Assembly (NCBI GenBank): GCA_035351315.1
Contig: DAOPVX010000002.1
Span: 41,339 to 105,338 of the forward strand
From: UBA1359 sp029570385
GTDB lineage: Bacteria; Patescibacteriota; Patescibacteriia; Patescibacteriales; Patescibacteriaceae
Length of the DNA stretch: 64,000 nucleotides
Reading direction: 5' to 3'
Shown here: positions 17,305 to 26,097 of the stretch, piece after piece
How the letters are laid out: each line of letters begins with the position of its first letter
Numbering within the stretch: position 1 is the stretch's first letter
The notes under the pieces: generated by a model
Databases searched by the model: none
Seen by the model: the letters and a program-made list of their open reading frames with translations, nothing else
Told to the model about the DNA's origin: nothing
Program-made: the position numbers and the translations under genes

Positions 17305-18939
17305 ATGACCAAACCGTTAATCACCAGCAAATTTTTTAATCGCTGGTTAATTAGTCTGTTAATAATTTTTGGTTTTTTATTGCTGTTAAGGAATAGTTTT
17401 AGTTATCTTGATCCTGATTTTGGCTGGCATTATCGGGTCGGTCAAGAGATTTGGCAAAGTCGTCAATTGCCACGGATTGAACATCATATTTTTCCAGTGG
17501 CTGGTCAGAACTGGGTTGATCACGAATGGTTGTCTAACTTATTGTTGTTTTTAATAACCGATCTAGGTGGTTATTTCCTGCTCAGTCTGCTTTTCGCCGG
17601 CTTAATTATTCTAACCTGGTGGCTGTTAGCTCGATCAACTATCCGACATTGGCTTGATGGTCACGGTGACTGCCTAATATTCTGGCTGCTTTTAATTATT
17701 GGTTTTGTAGCCTGTTTGTCTAATTTTGGCATCCGTATTCAGGAAATAACTGTTTTGTTTTTGTTGATTTTAAATTTGTGGCTAGCTAAGGTTACCCGAC
17801 AACGATTATGGCGGCCGTGGGAAATAATTGCTTTACCAGTCTTTTTTTGGTTGTGGGCCTGTCTGCATGGTGGATTTTTAATTGGTTTAGCCGTGATTAT
17901 AACTTGGACATTTTTTCGCGGAATTCTTTATTATTTACATCGTCATCAGCGGTCAGCGGTTAGTCCGACCAATTTGCTACCACTGAAAACTATTAAACAG
18001 TCAACCATCGTTGCTGGTTTATCTTTAGTAGCTACCTTTTTAACGCCGTATGGTTGGCGTCTGTATAGTTTTCTGGCTGATTATCAGAGTAACCGGGCTT
18101 ATTTAAAGTTTATCCAAGAATGGCAGCCAATGACTGAAGCTATTTGGAGCTGGCGAATGCTTTATAGTTTATTTTTTGGAATGGCTTTAGTGCTATTGTA
18201 TTTTCATCGGCGCAACCAAGCCAAAACTGATCGGCAAATTATTCAATGGTTATGGCAGCAAGATTGGTGGTCGTTACTATTGTCTTTGATAATGTTTATA
18301 GCGGCTTGGCGTTCTTTGCGCCATTTCCCATTATTTTTTGTAGTTTCTTTACCGTGGTTAGCCGGCTTTTATTATCACTCTTGGCAGGATTGCCATTTTC
18401 AGCCGAGTCGTTGGCCGGCTTATCTAAAATGGTTTATTTCGGCGGTAGCTATCTTGTCAATCGTCATTATACCGATAAGCACTCATTGGACAAATCAGCC
18501 AACCACTGATTATTGTGCCAAATATCCCTGTTCCGCTTTAGATTACTTGCGCCAATCGCCTTATCATAATTGGCCAACCATTGTTGATTATGGTTGGGGT
18601 GGTTATTTTTATTGGCAATGGCCAGAGAAATCCATTTTCATTGATGGCCGTTTGCCACAATACCCTTGGCGCGACCGGACGCTCATTGAACATTATAGCC
18701 GTTTCTTTATTGAGTCGGATATTAAGGATGCCTTAAATGATTATGATTTATCAGTTATCGTTTTAGCTCAACCGGCGCCTGTTAAGTTTAACTGGTTAGA
18801 AACTTGGTTGCTTGGCCGTGGCCAGCAAACTACAGATTATGAAACTTCTCAGGAAGTATTCCGTCGAGCTATGCTGAAATTACCAAATTGGCGCTTAGTT
18901 TATTCTGATATGGTAGCCACGGTTTATGTCCGGCAATAA
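17305..18939 (+). CDS. Polytopic membrane protein, GT-C-like
   Basis: A 544-residue protein with about ten hydrophobic helices and a soluble C-terminus of about 140 residues. The first loop after helix 1 reads DPDFGWHYRVGQEIW and later WVDHEWLSNLLLF. This acidic loop with Asp-Pro-Asp and His-Glu-Trp is typical of a family of uncharacterised bacterial membrane proteins that resemble GT-C glycosyltransferases, in which an Asp or Glu of the first loop is catalytic. The next gene, a dolichyl-phosphate glucosyltransferase-like GT2, overlaps it by 14 bp. The pair could make a polyprenyl-phosphate sugar and transfer it outside the membrane. Confidence 0.7.
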   Translation: MTKPLITSKFFNRWLISLLIIFGFLLLLRNSFSYLDPDFGWHYRVGQEIWQSRQLPRIEHHIFPVAGQNWVDHEWLSNLLLFLITDLGGYFLLSLLFAGLIILTWWLLARSTIRHWLDGHGDCLIFWLLLIIGFVACLSNFGIRIQEITVLFLLILNLWLAKVTRQRLWRPWEIIALPVFFWLWACLHGGFLIGLAVIITWTFFRGILYYLHRHQRSAVSPTNLLPLKTIKQSTIVAGLSLVATFLTPYGWRLYSFLADYQSNRAYLKFIQEWQPMTEAIWSWRMLYSLFFGMALVLLYFHRRNQAKTDRQIIQWLWQQDWWSLLLSLIMFIAAWRSLRHFPLFFVVSLPWLAGFYYHSWQDCHFQPSRWPAYLKWFISAVAILSIVIIPISTHWTNQPTTDYCAKYPCSALDYLRQSPYHNWPTIVDYGWGGYFYWQWPEKSIFIDGRLPQYPWRDRTLIEHYSRFFIESDIKDALNDYDLSVIVLAQPAPVKFNWLETWLLGRGQQTTDYETSQEVFRRAMLKLPNWRLVYSDMVATVYVRQ

Positions 18940-19678
18940 GCGGATAACTCTTGATTTATGTCTGCCGGTTTATAATGAGGCAGCTATCTTAGCGAGTAAT
19001 GTCCAGAGAATTGTAGACTTTATTAGTAGCAATCAATTAGCCGTTGACTGTCGTCTTATTATTTTAGTAAATGGTTCAACTGATCAGTCACTTCAGATTG
19101 CTCAAGAATTAAGTCAGCGCTGGCCAAACCTTGTTAGTTATAAAAATTATGAAGTGGCTAGTCGCGGGTCAGCTTTATTGGCTTACGCTGATATTAGTCC
19201 GGCTGATTGGTGGGGTTTTATGGATATTGATTTGGCAGTTGATTTGGCTAGTCTACAGCAATTTTTTAAGTTGATGGTTGATCAGTCAGCCGATGTTTTG
19301 TTAGCTTCTAGATTAATGCCCCAAAGTTCTTATAAGCACAAACTGACCAGAAAAATTATATCAGTAGTTTATAATCAGTTAGCTCGTTTTGCTTTAAAAA
19401 CTTCAGTTAAAGATCATCAATGTGGTTTTAAATTCATTAGCCAATCATGGTGGAAAACTCTCCGACCATATTTACAAGATTCTCGTTGGTTTTTAGATAC
19501 AGAAATTATTGCCTGGACGACCAAATTAGGTGGTAGAATAGTTGAAATACCGGTTGATTGGGTTAACAATCGCTATCATATTCGGCCGACTAAAATTAAA
19601 TTAATTCGCGATATAAGCAATTTTTTAATTAATCTATATTGTTTAAGAAAGCGCCTGCGCGCTCATCGCTCATCATAA
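18926..19678 (+). CDS. Family 2 glycosyltransferase, polyprenyl-phosphate type
   Basis: A 250-residue GT2 of the dolichyl-phosphate glucose/mannose synthase group. The start LDLCLPVYNEAAIL, the NGSTDQSLQIA block (about 49-59), MDIDLAVDLASL near 100 (metal-binding DxD) and DHQCGFKFIS (about 161-170) fit that group well. It would charge a polyprenyl phosphate with a hexose on the cytoplasmic face. The 14-bp overlap with the preceding GT-C-like membrane protein is strong evidence for translational coupling and a joint pathway. Confidence 0.85.
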   Translation: MSGNKRITLDLCLPVYNEAAILASNVQRIVDFISSNQLAVDCRLIILVNGSTDQSLQIAQELSQRWPNLVSYKNYEVASRGSALLAYADISPADWWGFMDIDLAVDLASLQQFFKLMVDQSADVLLASRLMPQSSYKHKLTRKIISVVYNQLARFALKTSVKDHQCGFKFISQSWWKTLRPYLQDSRWFLDTEIIAWTTKLGGRIVEIPVDWVNNRYHIRPTKIKLIRDISNFLINLYCLRKRLRAHRSS

Positions 19679-19777
19679 TCGTAACTTGAATTAGAATTAA
19701 TTTAAGAAGTTTTAAGCTATTGCCTTTTTAATATTTCTTTGATAAAGTTGAGCCAGCAATTTTGAAATTGCTTTTTT

Positions 19778-19850
19778 GCGCCGTTAGCTCAGTTGGTAGA
19801 GCAACTGCCTTTTAAGCAGATGGTCACTGGTTCGAGTCCAGTACGGCGTA
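19778..19850 (+). tRNA. tRNA-Lys (TTT)
   Basis: Full cloverleaf of 73 bases with D arm GCTC/GAGC, T arm with TTCGAGT loop and anticodon loop CTTTTAA (anticodon TTT). The acceptor stem closes with a G1-U72 wobble and the anticodon stem has an A-A mismatch at 27-43. CCA is not encoded. Confidence 0.93.
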
Positions 19851-19873
19851 CTCAATGAATCACCTGGCGTTAA

Positions 19874-19949
19874 GCCACCCTAGCTCAGTTGGCAGAGCAA
19901 CGGTTTTGTAAACCGTAGGTCGTCGGTTCAAGCCCGACGGGTGGCTCCA
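19874..19949 (+). tRNA. tRNA-Thr (TGT)
   Basis: Acceptor GCCACCC/GGGTGGC, T loop TTCAAGC, anticodon loop TTTGTAA (anticodon TGT). Discriminator T and an encoded CCA (19947-19949), unlike the tRNA-Lys 23 bp before it. Likely cotranscribed with that tRNA. Confidence 0.95.
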
Positions 19950-19955
19950 AATCAT

Positions 19956-19987
19956 AAAAAAACAACCCAATCCGGGTTGTTTTTTTA
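19956..19987. terminator. Bidirectional intrinsic terminator after the tRNA pair
   Basis: AACAACCC (61-68), loop of five, GGGTTGTT, with A and T tracts on the two sides. It ends the tRNA transcript and, from the other side, the bL28 gene. Confidence 0.85.
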
Positions 19988-20002
19988 TTGAAGAAATCAA
20001 GA

Positions 20003-20185
20003 TTATTCTTTACCTTCCCATTTTTTAGCAGTTTTTAGGCAACTGGTACAAACCTTAATAGTGCCGCCGTCAACTTTACAATTTTGTAGGTTGATGCCTT
20101 GGCGGCGGATAGTTTTAATATTGGAGTGGGAGCGGCTAGCGCCCTTGGTGGCGCTGCGCTGGCAAATATCGCATTGCTTAGCCAT
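20003..20185 (-). CDS. rpmB: Ribosomal protein bL28, zinc-binding form
   Basis: A 60-residue bL28 of the 50S subunit, with the MAKQCDICQRSATKG start and a C-terminal CTSCLKTAKKWEGK. The two CxxC pairs (Cys5/Cys8 and Cys46/Cys49) would bind one zinc, which marks the C-plus form. It stands alone with its own promoter and shares a terminator with the tRNA operon. The start codon is the ATG at 20185, with an A/T-rich leader and no Shine-Dalgarno sequence. Confidence 0.94.
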   Translation of the reverse strand: MAKQCDICQRSATKGASRSHSNIKTIRRQGINLQNCKVDGGTIKVCTSCLKTAKKWEGKE

Positions 20186-20238
20186 AATTTTAGATTTATT
20201 ATCAAAAAATAAACTAATTTAACCATTAGTCTTTAACT

Positions 20239-20267
20239 ACCATAGCAAGTTTTGCTAAAATAATCAA
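20239..20267 (-). promoter_or_regulatory. Promoter of rpmB
   Basis: On the minus strand TTGATT (20267-20262), a 17-bp spacer and TATGGT (20244-20239). Spacing is ideal and the -10 is weak. Confidence 0.55.
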
Positions 20268-20303
20268 GGCGTGTTAATCTGAGAACAGTTAATAATCAAG
20301 TTT

Positions 20304-20900
20304 ATGATTAGTTTATTTCAAATCATTATTTTTTTATTGTCAGCTATTTTGCATGAATATGGCCATGCCTGGATGGCGATGCGCCTAGGTGATGATACTG
20401 CCGAGCGAGCTGGCCGATTAACCCTTAATCCATTGGCCCATCTAGATTTGTTTGGTTCTTTATTATTGCCGGGTATATTAATTTTAACAGGATCGCCGGT
20501 AGTTTTTGGTTATGCCAAGCCAGTGCCGATTAATTTACATAATTTGCGTGGCGGATTGGCTGGCCAGGCTAAAGTCGCTTTAGCAGGACCGGCGGCTAAT
20601 TTGTTGTTAGCTCTAGCGGCCGCCGGGTCTATTCGTTACTTGGCGGGCGGTCTAATCTCGGAGTGGGGGCAGCTTTTAGCGGTGGTTGTCTTGATTAATT
20701 TAGTGTTGATGGTTTTTAATTTATTGCCGATTCCGCCGCTGGATGGTTCTAAAATTTTAGTAACTATTTTGCCAAAATCGTGGCGCTATTCTTATCTAGC
20801 GACCGAGCGCTGGGGTTTCTTTATTTTATTAGCGATTATGTTAACTTGGCCGGAGCTGCTTTATTATCCGGTTAGTTGGCTGCTCAGCATTCTCTTGTAA
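20304..20900 (+). CDS. Site-2-protease-like M50 zinc metallopeptidase
   Basis: A 198-residue membrane protease of the short S2P group that lacks PDZ domains. The zinc site HEYGH (His17, Glu18, His21) lies in the first helix and the third ligand in the NLLPIPPLDG motif near 140-150. About four to five membrane helices are visible. Such enzymes cut transmembrane segments of regulatory proteins; the target is unknown. It is not adjacent to the anti-sigma-like gene at the right end of the window. Own transcription unit, divergent from bL28. Confidence 0.9.
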   Translation: MISLFQIIIFLLSAILHEYGHAWMAMRLGDDTAERAGRLTLNPLAHLDLFGSLLLPGILILTGSPVVFGYAKPVPINLHNLRGGLAGQAKVALAGPAANLLLALAAAGSIRYLAGGLISEWGQLLAVVVLINLVLMVFNLLPIPPLDGSKILVTILPKSWRYSYLATERWGFFILLAIMLTWPELLYYPVSWLLSILL

Positions 20901-20904
20901 AGCC

Positions 20905-20933
20905 TTGACTTCCCGATTCCTTTCTGCTAAATT
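20905..20933 (+). promoter_or_regulatory. Candidate promoter of the rpsL-rpsG operon
   Basis: TTGACT (20905-20910), 17-bp spacer, TAAATT (20928-20933). The -35 is strong and the -10 weak. The leader that follows holds a small hairpin CTGGC/GCCAG before rpsL. Confidence 0.55.
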
Positions 20934-21018
20934 AATAAGCAACTAAGCACAATTCCTGGCTCGGATTGCCAGATTTATTTTAATTTTTAAGAAGAAAACT
21001 TAGGTTTTTATTGTTATT

Positions 21019-21441
21019 ATGCCAACTATTAATCAGTTAGTCCGTAAGCCGCGCACGACCATCAGCCAGAAGAGCAAGTCGCCAGCCATGCAGGTTACAA
21101 TGGATTCGTTGCATCGCAAGCGAAATATTATTCAACAAGGTTCGCCATTTAAGCGCGGCGTTTGTTTAAAAGTAACCACCACCACGCCGAAGAAACCGAA
21201 CTCCGCTTTACGTAAGATTGCTCGTGTCCGCTTGTCTAATGGCATGGAGGTTACCGCTTACATTCCGGGCGTTGGTCATAATTTACAAGAACACTCCATT
21301 GTTTTAATCAAGGGCGGCCGCACTAAAGATTTGCCCGGTGTCCGCTATAAGGTTATTCGTGGTGTTTATGATACTCAGGGTGTTGACGGCCGTCGCCAGA
21401 GCCGTAGTCTCTATGGCGCCAAAGCCCCTAAAGCTAAATAA
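21019..21441 (+). CDS. rpsL: Ribosomal protein uS12
   Basis: A 140-residue uS12. The decoding-centre loop TTPKKPNSALRK is intact (with the Lys that is mutated in streptomycin resistance), and SNGMEVTAYIPGVGHNLQEHS and GGRTKDLPGVRYKVIRG follow. There is a 10-15 residue insertion after MPTINQLVRKPR before the conserved core (KSKSPAMQVTMDSL), as in several bacterial lineages. First gene of the str-type cluster rpsL-rpsG-fusA-tuf. Confidence 0.97.
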   Translation: MPTINQLVRKPRTTISQKSKSPAMQVTMDSLHRKRNIIQQGSPFKRGVCLKVTTTTPKKPNSALRKIARVRLSNGMEVTAYIPGVGHNLQEHSIVLIKGGRTKDLPGVRYKVIRGVYDTQGVDGRRQSRSLYGAKAPKAK

Positions 21442-21455
21442 TTTTGTAGACTAAT

Positions 21456-21926
21456 ATGCGAGGAAAACAGGCGCCTAAGCGCGAAATAGTCGGTGATCCG
21501 AAGTATAATGATTTGGAAATCGCCAAACTAATTAATTATTTAATGAAAAACGGCAAGAAAACTACTGCTGAACGTATCGTTTACGATTGTTTTGATATCT
21601 TAAAAGAAGAAACCAAGCAAGAGCCGCGTCATATCTTTAATAAAGGCTTAAAAATGATTTGTCCGTTAGTGGAAGTTCGTAGCCGTCGGGTTGGTGGGTC
21701 TAATTATCAGGTACCGCATCAGGTGCGCGGCGATCGTCGTTTTACTTTAGGCTGCCGTTGGTTATTGACAGCTGCTCGGGCTCGTAAAGGTCGTTCCATG
21801 GCTGAAAAATTAGCTGCCGAGATTCTGGACAGCATCAAGGGTGAGAGCGCTTCGGTTAAAAAGAAGCTAGACGTTCATCGTATGGCTGAAGCCAATAAGG
21901 CTTTTGCTCATTTTGCCCGCCACTAG
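21456..21926 (+). CDS. rpsG: Ribosomal protein uS7
   Basis: A 156-residue uS7, of normal length. MRGKQAPKREIVGDPKYND, the KNGKKTTAERIVYD helix, EVRSRRVGGSNYQVP and the C-terminal HRMAEANKAFAHFARH are all family hallmarks. It nucleates assembly of the 30S head. It follows rpsL by 14 bp and is separated from fusA by a hairpin terminator. Confidence 0.97.
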   Translation: MRGKQAPKREIVGDPKYNDLEIAKLINYLMKNGKKTTAERIVYDCFDILKEETKQEPRHIFNKGLKMICPLVEVRSRRVGGSNYQVPHQVRGDRRFTLGCRWLLTAARARKGRSMAEKLAAEILDSIKGESASVKKKLDVHRMAEANKAFAHFARH

Positions 21927-21934
21927 TTTTTATT

Positions 21935-21971
21935 AAAACCGACCGATTTTTGACGAGTTCGTCGGTTTTTT
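21935..21971 (+). terminator. Terminator or attenuator between rpsG and fusA
   Basis: AAAACCGAC (35-43) pairs with GTCGGTTTTTT (61-71) across a 17-base loop that itself can form GACG/CGTC. The U tract makes it an intrinsic terminator, perhaps partial, since fusA follows 30 bp later without an obvious promoter. Confidence 0.7.
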
Positions 21972-22002
21972 AATCTGCAAATTTTATTTTACTTTAATTT
22001 TT

Positions 22003-24078
22003 ATGCGTGAATTCAAGTTAGAAAACACTAGGAATATCGGAATCATGGCTCACATTGACGCCGGTAAAACTACTTTTACTGAGCGGGTTCTTTTTTATAC
22101 TGGCAAGAAGCACAAAATCGGTGAAACTCATGATGGTCAAGCCGATATGGATTGGATGGAACAGGAGAAAGAGCGGGGAATTACTATTACCTCAGCCGCC
22201 ACGACTTGTTTTTGGAAAAATAATCGGATTAATATTATTGATACTCCCGGTCACGTTGATTTTACAGTTGAAGTTGAACGATCGTTACGGGTGCTAGACG
22301 GCGCGGTGGCGGTTTTTGATGGCGCGGCCGGTGTCGAGCCACAATCAGAAACGGTTTGGCGTCAGGCGGATAAATATCACGTGCCACGTTTATGCTTCGT
22401 TAACAAGATGGACAAGATGGGGGCTGATTTTATTATGAGCTTAAACTCTATCCGCGATCGCCTTAACTCCAAAGCGGTCGCTATCCAATTACCGATTGGC
22501 GCTGAAGATAATTTAGTCGGTATTATTGATTTATTACTTGAAAAGGCTTATGAATTTCATGGCCAGAATGGCGAGCAAATTACCGAGATTGAAATACCGG
22601 CTAATCTTAAAGATAAGGTTGCCAAATATCGCCATGAGATGATTGAAAAGATTGTTGAGTTGGATGAATCGTTAACGGAAAAATATCTTAATGGTGATGA
22701 GGTTAATGTTGACGACCTTAAGAAAGCTTTGCGCAAGGGAGTTGTTAATAATGAGATTTATCCGGTTCTCTGCGGCGCTGCTTTAAAAAATATTGGTATC
22801 CAGCAGGTTTTAGACGCAGTTAATGAATATTTACCATCACCGCTTGATGTTCCCGAGATTGAGGCCCACGAGGTTGGCGATGATAGCAAGAAAATTATTA
22901 TCAAACCAGACGACAATGGTCCTTTTGTAGCTCTGGCTTTTAAAATTGCCACTGATCCGTTTGTCGGTCGCTTGTGCTTTGTTCGTGTTTATAGCGGCGT
23001 CTTGCGTTCTGGATCTTATGTTACTAATTCCGCCAATGGCCGCAAAGAAAGAATCGGTCGTTTGGTCCGGATGCACGCCAATCATCGCGAAGAAATTAAC
23101 GAAATTTATTCCGGCGACATCGCCGCAGTTATCGGCTTAAAGGAAACTATTACCGGCAATACTTTATGCGATGAAGGTCAAAATATTTGTCTAGAATCAA
23201 TTAGTTTTCCGGAACCGGTCATTAAAATTGCCGTTGAACCAAAAACTAAAGTTGATCAAGAGAAGATGGGTATCGCTTTGGGGCGTCTAGCTGAAGAAGA
23301 TCCGACCTTCCTAGTTGAGACTGATGGAGAGACTAATCAAACTTTGATTTCTGGTATGGGCGAGCTGCATTTGGATATTATTGTTGACCGCATGCGTCGT
23401 GAATTTGGTGTTGAAGCTAATGTTGGCCAGCCGCAGGTTTCTTATCGTGAAACTATCCGTCAAGATGCCGAAGCCGAAGGTAAATATATCAAGCAGTCAG
23501 GCGGTCGCGGTCAGTATGGCCATTGCTGGTTACGCATCGGGCCACAGGCTGAAGGCCAGGGCTCTGAGTTCGTTGATGAAGTTAAAGGCGGCGTTATTCC
23601 GCGCGAATATATTCCAGCTATTGAAAAAGGCTTTCGTGAAGCTTTAGATAAAGGTGTTTTGGCTGGTTATCCCATAGTTGATGTTCGATGTGCTGTTTAT
23701 GACGGTTCCTACCATGAAGTTGATTCTAGCGAGGCAGCCTTTAAGATGGCGGCCGTTATGGCCTTTAAAGATGCCTGCCGTAAAGCTCGTCCGGTTTTGT
23801 TAGAGCCAATTATGAAAGTTGAGGTAACTACTCCGGAAGAATACATGGGCAATGTCATTGGTGATTTAAATGCTAAACGCGGGCAGATTGACCATATGTC
23901 TGATCGTGGTAAACTAAAAATTATTGATGCTAAAGTACCGTTGGCGGAAATGTTTGGTTATGCCACTCAATTGCGGTCAATGAGCCAAGGCCGCGCTAAT
24001 TATAGCATGGAATTTTTACATTATAACGAGGTGCCAAGAAATGTCGCCGAGCAGATTATCGGCAAGTCCGGTAAATAA
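22003..24078 (+). CDS. fusA: Elongation factor G
   Basis: A 691-residue EF-G, the GTPase that drives translocation and ribosome recycling. G1 is AHIDAGKTT (16-24), switch II is DTPGHVDF (80-87) and NKMD near 134-137 is the base-specificity motif. Domains II to V continue in order; RGQYGH in domain IV and the C-terminal YSMEFLHYNEVP are clear. Single copy here, length normal. It lies in the conserved str order but with an extra small gene before tuf. Confidence 0.97.
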   Translation: MREFKLENTRNIGIMAHIDAGKTTFTERVLFYTGKKHKIGETHDGQADMDWMEQEKERGITITSAATTCFWKNNRINIIDTPGHVDFTVEVERSLRVLDGAVAVFDGAAGVEPQSETVWRQADKYHVPRLCFVNKMDKMGADFIMSLNSIRDRLNSKAVAIQLPIGAEDNLVGIIDLLLEKAYEFHGQNGEQITEIEIPANLKDKVAKYRHEMIEKIVELDESLTEKYLNGDEVNVDDLKKALRKGVVNNEIYPVLCGAALKNIGIQQVLDAVNEYLPSPLDVPEIEAHEVGDDSKKIIIKPDDNGPFVALAFKIATDPFVGRLCFVRVYSGVLRSGSYVTNSANGRKERIGRLVRMHANHREEINEIYSGDIAAVIGLKETITGNTLCDEGQNICLESISFPEPVIKIAVEPKTKVDQEKMGIALGRLAEEDPTFLVETDGETNQTLISGMGELHLDIIVDRMRREFGVEANVGQPQVSYRETIRQDAEAEGKYIKQSGGRGQYGHCWLRIGPQAEGQGSEFVDEVKGGVIPREYIPAIEKGFREALDKGVLAGYPIVDVRCAVYDGSYHEVDSSEAAFKMAAVMAFKDACRKARPVLLEPIMKVEVTTPEEYMGNVIGDLNAKRGQIDHMSDRGKLKIIDAKVPLAEMFGYATQLRSMSQGRANYSMEFLHYNEVPRNVAEQIIGKSGK

Positions 24079-24112
24079 GTAGCTGGCCGTGGTTTGGCTC
24101 TCCCCCTAGCCT

Positions 24113-24427
24113 ATGATTAAGAATATTGATCAAATTTTGCGTTTAGCTCAATTAACCGGCGACCGGTTGATTGTTGCTGACCAACAGAATCCGGAGCGTA
24201 GTTTGGCCGTGCTATCGTTGAGCGATTATGAAGAATTATTGTCTCTTGCCGGCTTGACAAAGAAGCAGGGCTTTGCTAAAGTAGACAATAATGTTGCCAG
24301 CCAAGAGGCTGGTAATGTTGCTGTTAATTCCAGTTTTGTGCAAAAACTTGGCCAAAGCCAGGGTAAAAAATCACCGTGGTCAATTCCGGCTAGCCGACAG
24401 GCGGCACAAAAAAATATTGATGATTAA
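24113..24427 (+). CDS. Small unknown protein with Phd-antitoxin-like N-terminus
   Basis: A 104-residue protein inserted between fusA and tuf. The first 50 residues (RLIVADQQNPERSLAVLSLSDYEELL) resemble Phd/YefM-type antitoxins, in which a strand with a bound nucleotide-like turn is followed by LxxYExL. The remainder is Gln/Ser/Lys-rich and looks disordered. No toxin gene lies beside it. It may be an orphan DNA-binding regulator or a fixed small protein of this lineage. The match is by eye and weak, so function is open. Confidence 0.55.
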   Translation: MIKNIDQILRLAQLTGDRLIVADQQNPERSLAVLSLSDYEELLSLAGLTKKQGFAKVDNNVASQEAGNVAVNSSFVQKLGQSQGKKSPWSIPASRQAAQKNIDD

Positions 24428-24453
24428 TAATTTTATTTAATAAAACTTAATAA

Positions 24454-24484
24454 CCACCCAGCTGGCTAAGCAGCTGTCTGGTGT
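24454..24484 (+). promoter_or_regulatory. Hairpin in the tuf leader
   Basis: CACC with AGCTG pair to CAGCT with GGTG around the 6-base GCTAAG-type loop, ending 13 bases before the tuf ATG. There is no U tract, so it is not a terminator. Effect unknown. Confidence 0.35.
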
Positions 24485-24497
24485 TAATCAAGAAACT

Positions 24498-25685
24498 ATG
24501 ACTGACAAGTACGAACGCAGTAAGCCCCATGTCAATGTCGGCACCATCGGCCATGTTGATCATGGTAAGACCACTTTGACTGCGGCTATGTTGACTGTTT
24601 TAACTGCCGCTGGCCGCAAGACCAGCCAAAAGAGCGTTGATCAGATTGACTCCGCTCCAGAGGAAAAGGCTCGCGGTATTACGATTGCCACTACTCATGT
24701 TGAATATGAGTCAGAAAATCGTCACTATGCTCACGTTGACTGTCCTGGTCACGCCGATTATGTCAAGAATATGATTACTGGCGCTGCTCAGATGGACGGC
24801 GCTATTCTCGTTGTGGCTGCCACTGATGGTCCAATGCCTCAGACTCGCGAGCATATCTTGCTAGCCAGACAGGTTGGCGTGCCTTATATTGTCGTCTTTT
24901 TAAACAAGTGCGACATGGTTGAGGATAAAGAGTTGATTGATTTGGTTGAAGAAGAGGTTCGTGATTTATTAAACAAATACAGTTTCCCTGGCGATACCAC
25001 CCCAATTATTCGTGGTTCTGCTTTGCAGGCTTTACAGAATCCAACTGGTGAGTATGCTAAATCTATCATGGAACTGATTGACACTTTGGATACTTATATT
25101 CCTGAACCACAACGCCAAGTTGACAAAGATTTCTTAATGCCGATTGAAGATATTTTTTCCATTGAAGGTCGCGGCACTGTGGTTACCGGTAGAATTGAAC
25201 GCGGTATCGTCAAGGTTAGCGACGAAGTTGAGTTAGTTGGCTTAGGTGATACTCGCAAGATTGTAGTTACCGGTGTGGAAATGTTTAACAAGTCCTTGGA
25301 TCAAGGTATGGCTGGTGATAATGCCGGTATTCTTTTGCGCGGTATCAAGAAAGATGAAGTTGAACGCGGTCAAGTTTTAGCCAAGACCGGCTCCATCACT
25401 CCGCATACCGAATTTGAGGCCGAGATTTATGTCTTAACCAAGGAAGAGGGTGGCCGTCATAAGCCGTTCTTTAAGGGCTATAAGCCGCAATTCTATATTC
25501 GCACCACTGATGTGACCGGTGAAATAGAATTACCTGAAGGAACTGAGATGGTTATGCCTGGCGATACTGTTACTTTAAAAGTTAAATTAATTACCCCAAT
25601 CGCGCTAGAGGACAAGATGCGCTTCGCCATTCGCGAAGGCGGTCGGACTGTTGGTTGTGGTGTGATTTCCAAGATTATTAAATAG
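24498..25685 (+). CDS. tuf: Elongation factor Tu
   Basis: A 395-residue EF-Tu that brings aminoacyl-tRNA to the ribosome. G1 GHVDHGKTT (18-26), RGITI in switch I, DCPGHADY (80-87) and NKCD (134-137) are intact. Domain 2 and 3 motifs (EGRGTVVTGRIERG, GGRHKPFFKGYKPQFY) are also present. The NKCD with Cys is the bacterial norm. A terminator-like hairpin follows before rpsJ. Confidence 0.98.
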   Translation: MTDKYERSKPHVNVGTIGHVDHGKTTLTAAMLTVLTAAGRKTSQKSVDQIDSAPEEKARGITIATTHVEYESENRHYAHVDCPGHADYVKNMITGAAQMDGAILVVAATDGPMPQTREHILLARQVGVPYIVVFLNKCDMVEDKELIDLVEEEVRDLLNKYSFPGDTTPIIRGSALQALQNPTGEYAKSIMELIDTLDTYIPEPQRQVDKDFLMPIEDIFSIEGRGTVVTGRIERGIVKVSDEVELVGLGDTRKIVVTGVEMFNKSLDQGMAGDNAGILLRGIKKDEVERGQVLAKTGSITPHTEFEAEIYVLTKEEGGRHKPFFKGYKPQFYIRTTDVTGEIELPEGTEMVMPGDTVTLKVKLITPIALEDKMRFAIREGGRTVGCGVISKIIK

Positions 25686-25696
25686 AAGATAGATAG

Positions 25697-25738
25697 TCCT
25701 GCTGCCACGCCTGGTGGCAGGATTATTCTGTTTTTTTA
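25697..25738 (+). terminator. Probable intrinsic terminator after tuf
   Basis: CTGCCAC and GTGGCAG form a 7-bp stem with a short loop, followed after a gap by a TTTTTTT run (25732-25738). The distance between stem and T run makes it a weak terminator. Confidence 0.5.
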
Positions 25739-25761
25739 TAGATTAATAAACAGCTAAAAAC

Positions 25762-26097
25762 ATGCCTGACAAGAAAGCCGCACCTGCCGACTACAAGCAG
25801 AGGATTAGAATTAAAATTCGCGCTTTTGATCACAAGATTATCGATCAATCAACTAAAACGATTATCGATACTGTGCAACGGACTGGCGCCAAAATTTATG
25901 GGCCGATTCCGTTGCCAACTGAAAAAAAGAAATATACTGTCAACAGCTCAACCTTTGTTCATAAGAATGCTCGCGACCAGTATGAGATGCGCATTCATAA
26001 GCGTTTATTAGATATTATTGATCCGGCTACTAAGACGGTGGAATCATTGATGAATTTGAGCTTACCAGCCGGTGTTGATTTGGAAATTAAGATGTAA
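25762..26097 (+). CDS. rpsJ: Ribosomal protein uS10
   Basis: A 111-residue uS10. RIRIKIRAFDHKIIDQSTKTIIDT, the GAKIYGPIPLPT loop and the RIHKRLLDI segment are the family core; the C-terminus ends in PAGVDLEIKM. An N-terminal tail of about 10 residues (MPDKKAAPAD) is extra. uS10 is part of the 30S head and, with NusB, of antitermination. Here it is separated from rplC by a 224-bp structured gap instead of the usual few bases. Confidence 0.97.
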   Translation: MPDKKAAPADYKQRIRIKIRAFDHKIIDQSTKTIIDTVQRTGAKIYGPIPLPTEKKKYTVNSSTFVHKNARDQYEMRIHKRLLDIIDPATKTVESLMNLSLPAGVDLEIKM

